From positions 831,155-895,154 of the forward strand of contig VYZB01000024.1 in the NCBI GenBank assembly GCA_013397455.1: 64,000 nucleotides of DNA, given 5' to 3'. Below are positions 61,585 through 64,000 of this stretch, piece by piece; within the stretch, counting starts at the first letter, position 1; each line of letters opens with the position of its first letter. Both the position numbers and the translations under genes were made by a program. This stretch comes from Crotophaga sulcirostris (taxonomy: Eukaryota > Chordata > Aves > Cuculiformes > Crotophagidae). Below the pieces are notes generated by a model. The model saw nothing but the letters and a program-made list of their open reading frames with translations. It was not told the DNA's origin and did not search any database.

Positions 61585-64000
61585 GGAAAAGGAGTAAGTG
61601 AGAAAGGAATGTGGGTGAAGTGAAGAAAAATAATTTTGTTCAATTTCCAGAATCTGATTCAATGAAAATAGCAAATTAGATCATCCCATCTCCCTGTGCT
61701 TCCTTATTACGTGGAACTGCAGTGTCAATGTGAACACTGCAAAGGCAAGCAGAGAAAAAACATTCATAAGAAACAGCAAAGAAAGACTGGGATAGTCATT
61801 GGACAATCGTTGCAAAATATCTGAATTCTATGCATTGCACATAATTCGATGTCACCCCCTTTTCATTTTCCTCCATTAGAGAGTAGAGACCTGTCTCTAA
61901 CTCAAATTAAGTCTTGTTCTATACTTATCAGATCAAGTTCTCCTGTGATCTCCAGAAGTAAACTAGATAATGAGTATACTTCAGAATTGTTTTGGAACCT
62001 GAGCCCACATCTAAACAGAACTTTGTCCACACTGATCTGTTGTAGTGCCCTCTGTAGTGGAATGAAGGTTGTCCAGGACTTATGTGATGGAGTGGGAATA
62101 ATGTTGTTTTATCCTCATTCCTTTTGTATGCATACAAAATCACAAAAGTGCGTGTAAAGGATGATGAACTAAAGAGAAATACATGAGCTTTATCCAGCTT
62201 TTTTTTTTTTTACTTATTTATAAAGTTAGTATGAAATCTGAAGTAATTTCTCTTTGCTTTACTTTAGATATTCACATCAGGAATTTTAAAGGGTAGAGAA
62301 CTGGGAAAATGAGATCACAAGAAAGAAGAGAAAGAGAAATTAGACTTTCCTTAGCTGAAAGTTTACATTTCTTTTTTTGCCTCGACTTTGTCAGCAGCTA
62401 ATGATCTTCACTGACAGCTTTTTGGAAAAAAAAAGCTAATGCCATCTACCAGGAGATACTGGAATTCATAAAATATAGGTGTGGCAATGAAAGCGCATAA
62501 TGCAATAATTGGCATATGTTTACTTGTAGAAGAAAAAACACGGTGTTTTTCTTCTTTCTTTATGTCTTAAGAGAATCCAAAACCTGAAATCAAATATCAT
62601 ACAAATCTTAAGTAAATCTTGTCTGAAAACAAGAATTAGGTTTTTGTGTCTGAGACAACTACTAAGACAATGAAGACTCTTAACCAGAATGATTTTTGTG
62701 GTGTCAGCTCTGATCAGAGTTTTGTGCAACAGTTGTGTCTTCTCATTGATGGTGGAAGGAAAGAAAACAATTGCTGCATCTGCCCTTCAAGGAAGACATG
62801 ACAGGTTAGTTTAGGGAAGCTTTAACAGAAAAGAAAAACAGCTGACAGCCATTTATAGCTACTCAAAAAAGAAACTAAATTAGACACTCCAAGAAGTAGA
62901 TGATATAGATCAAGAGCAAGAGGACCAGGAGACTGACAGGTTGCTTCAGGAAGAACTTGATTTGGCTTAGGACAGTTTTCAGATGGGGTTAACAAGTGTA
63001 TTCAGGTAAGCAAGCAGGCTTTATAGAAATTCTGAATGATAAAGCTTGACCAGCAGACGATCTTCAAATCAGCATCTTTATATTCTGAAGCTAGATGTCC
63101 TGGCCATGGAAAAGAATGCTTTAATTATTAGTTATCTGGGATCAGGCTGACAGTACCATGACCTTTCATGACTTGAATCTCTCTACACTTCAAAGGCTTC
63201 ATCTACAATACAATGAGTTTTGTTTTGTTTTTACATTACACTGTCGAAAAAAACTGTTAGGAATGCCAGTGTTGGATCACAACTAGTTCCAGATGAAACT
63301 GGTTGCAACTGAATAGGTCATATGAACAGGCAGGAATGTTTCCAAGACTTTTCTCTTGTCTGGATGTTCTTTTCTGATGCAAGTTTTTCTTTAAGAACTG
63401 AAACTTTTCTGCCTTCTTAGTCTTCATGGAGTAGGTCATGCTATGGTTCATTTTAAAGCTGTTGGATATGTATATGTACAGCGTATTATTAACTCTTTTT
63501 CTATCACCATCATCAACATCCTTGAAACTATAAAATGCAAAATTAAGACATTTCAAGGACAAGTCATTTTTTAAAATGTCTGGGATTGTGCAATTGTTAT
63601 AGTAGGTTGTCAAGTTCCTTAATTCACAAATAGCAAGTGATGAAAATTACAGAAGAAATTGCCTGTTTCTTCAATTAAAAGAGGTTAAATCAGAATTATG
63701 TTTTGGAAATGGAATGTTACTAATGCATGTGGGTGAAAACAAATGACAAGAAGTTCCGCTTTTCTTCGCATTTTTAAGGTCTTGAGAGCAAAGATCATGG
63801 CTCTGAGTGCAAATAATTTGTGCTTGAAGTATTTTAAACCACTTAGAAACAATCAGTGTTGAATCTGCATTCCACTCACAGTTGGGGAAAGCTGCAGAAA
63901 GAAAAGGCTTTGTAGCGACAAAGAAATAATGTGTTTTATATTAAATACATAGACTTTTAAGAGGATTTCAAATCTACAGCTGAATTTTTGGGTAAATACT
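61585..64000. other. Unique AT-rich sequence, no gene seen
   Basis: A T13 run lies at 62199-62211. A 102-codon frame at 61849-62157 and a 118-codon minus-strand frame at 63257-63613 have no recognisable domain. Confidence 0.45.

Noticed and set aside
1..64000. CRISPR array, prophage, bacterial operon or riboswitch
   Set aside because: No regularly spaced repeats, no dense coding, and retroelements of vertebrate type throughout. The window is vertebrate nuclear DNA.

Overview
The window looks like ordinary non-coding DNA from a bird macrochromosome: AT-rich, CpG-poor, with no operons, no ribosome-binding-site-led genes, no rRNA or tRNA and no recognisable protein-coding gene. The organism call rests on the repeats. 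There are several 5'-truncated CR1 LINE copies of the avian type, one ending in the characteristic 8-bp CR1 tail repeat. There is also an LTR resembling a common avian ERVL-type family, and much older CR1/L3-like and other amniote repeat fragments. A non-galliform (neoavian) bird is my best guess, from memory of where that LTR is common; this is weak.

Layout. 1-3.2 kb: unique sequence with a 33-bp tandem duplication and a C-rich stretch. 3.2-5.8 kb: a fairly young sense CR1 (3211-3604), a truncated antisense LTR (5189-5480) and an old antisense CR1 scrap. 8-10.4 kb: an old repeat tail, the second copy of an exact 33-mer that also abuts the LTR, and an ancient sense CR1/L3 copy. 11.3-12.06 kb: antisense CR1, followed by an exon-like signal at 12458-12517. 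12.9 kb: a 44-nt pure purine tract. 13.6-14.5 kb: two overlapping minus-strand open frames. 26.6-29.0 kb is the densest repeat cluster: a CR1 end, a diverged 250-bp direct duplication bracketing an ancient CR1, and a 3'-truncated CR1 reverse-transcriptase fragment. 30-40 kb: perfect hairpins, old SINE/LINE scraps, a G-quadruplex motif and another CR1 end. 40-64 kb: nearly featureless AT-rich sequence with simple repeats, a second G-quadruplex motif, a 37-nt exon-like segment, a 210-codon methionine-free open frame and one old repeat tail.

No set of genes working together can be supported here. The window is best read as intergenic or intronic sequence shaped by retroelement insertion and decay. 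The most unusual signals are the exact 33-mer shared between the LTR breakpoint and a site 3.5 kb away, the paired diverged duplication around 27 kb, and two isolated exon-like segments. Family names are from memory of consensus sequences; no alignment or search was run.
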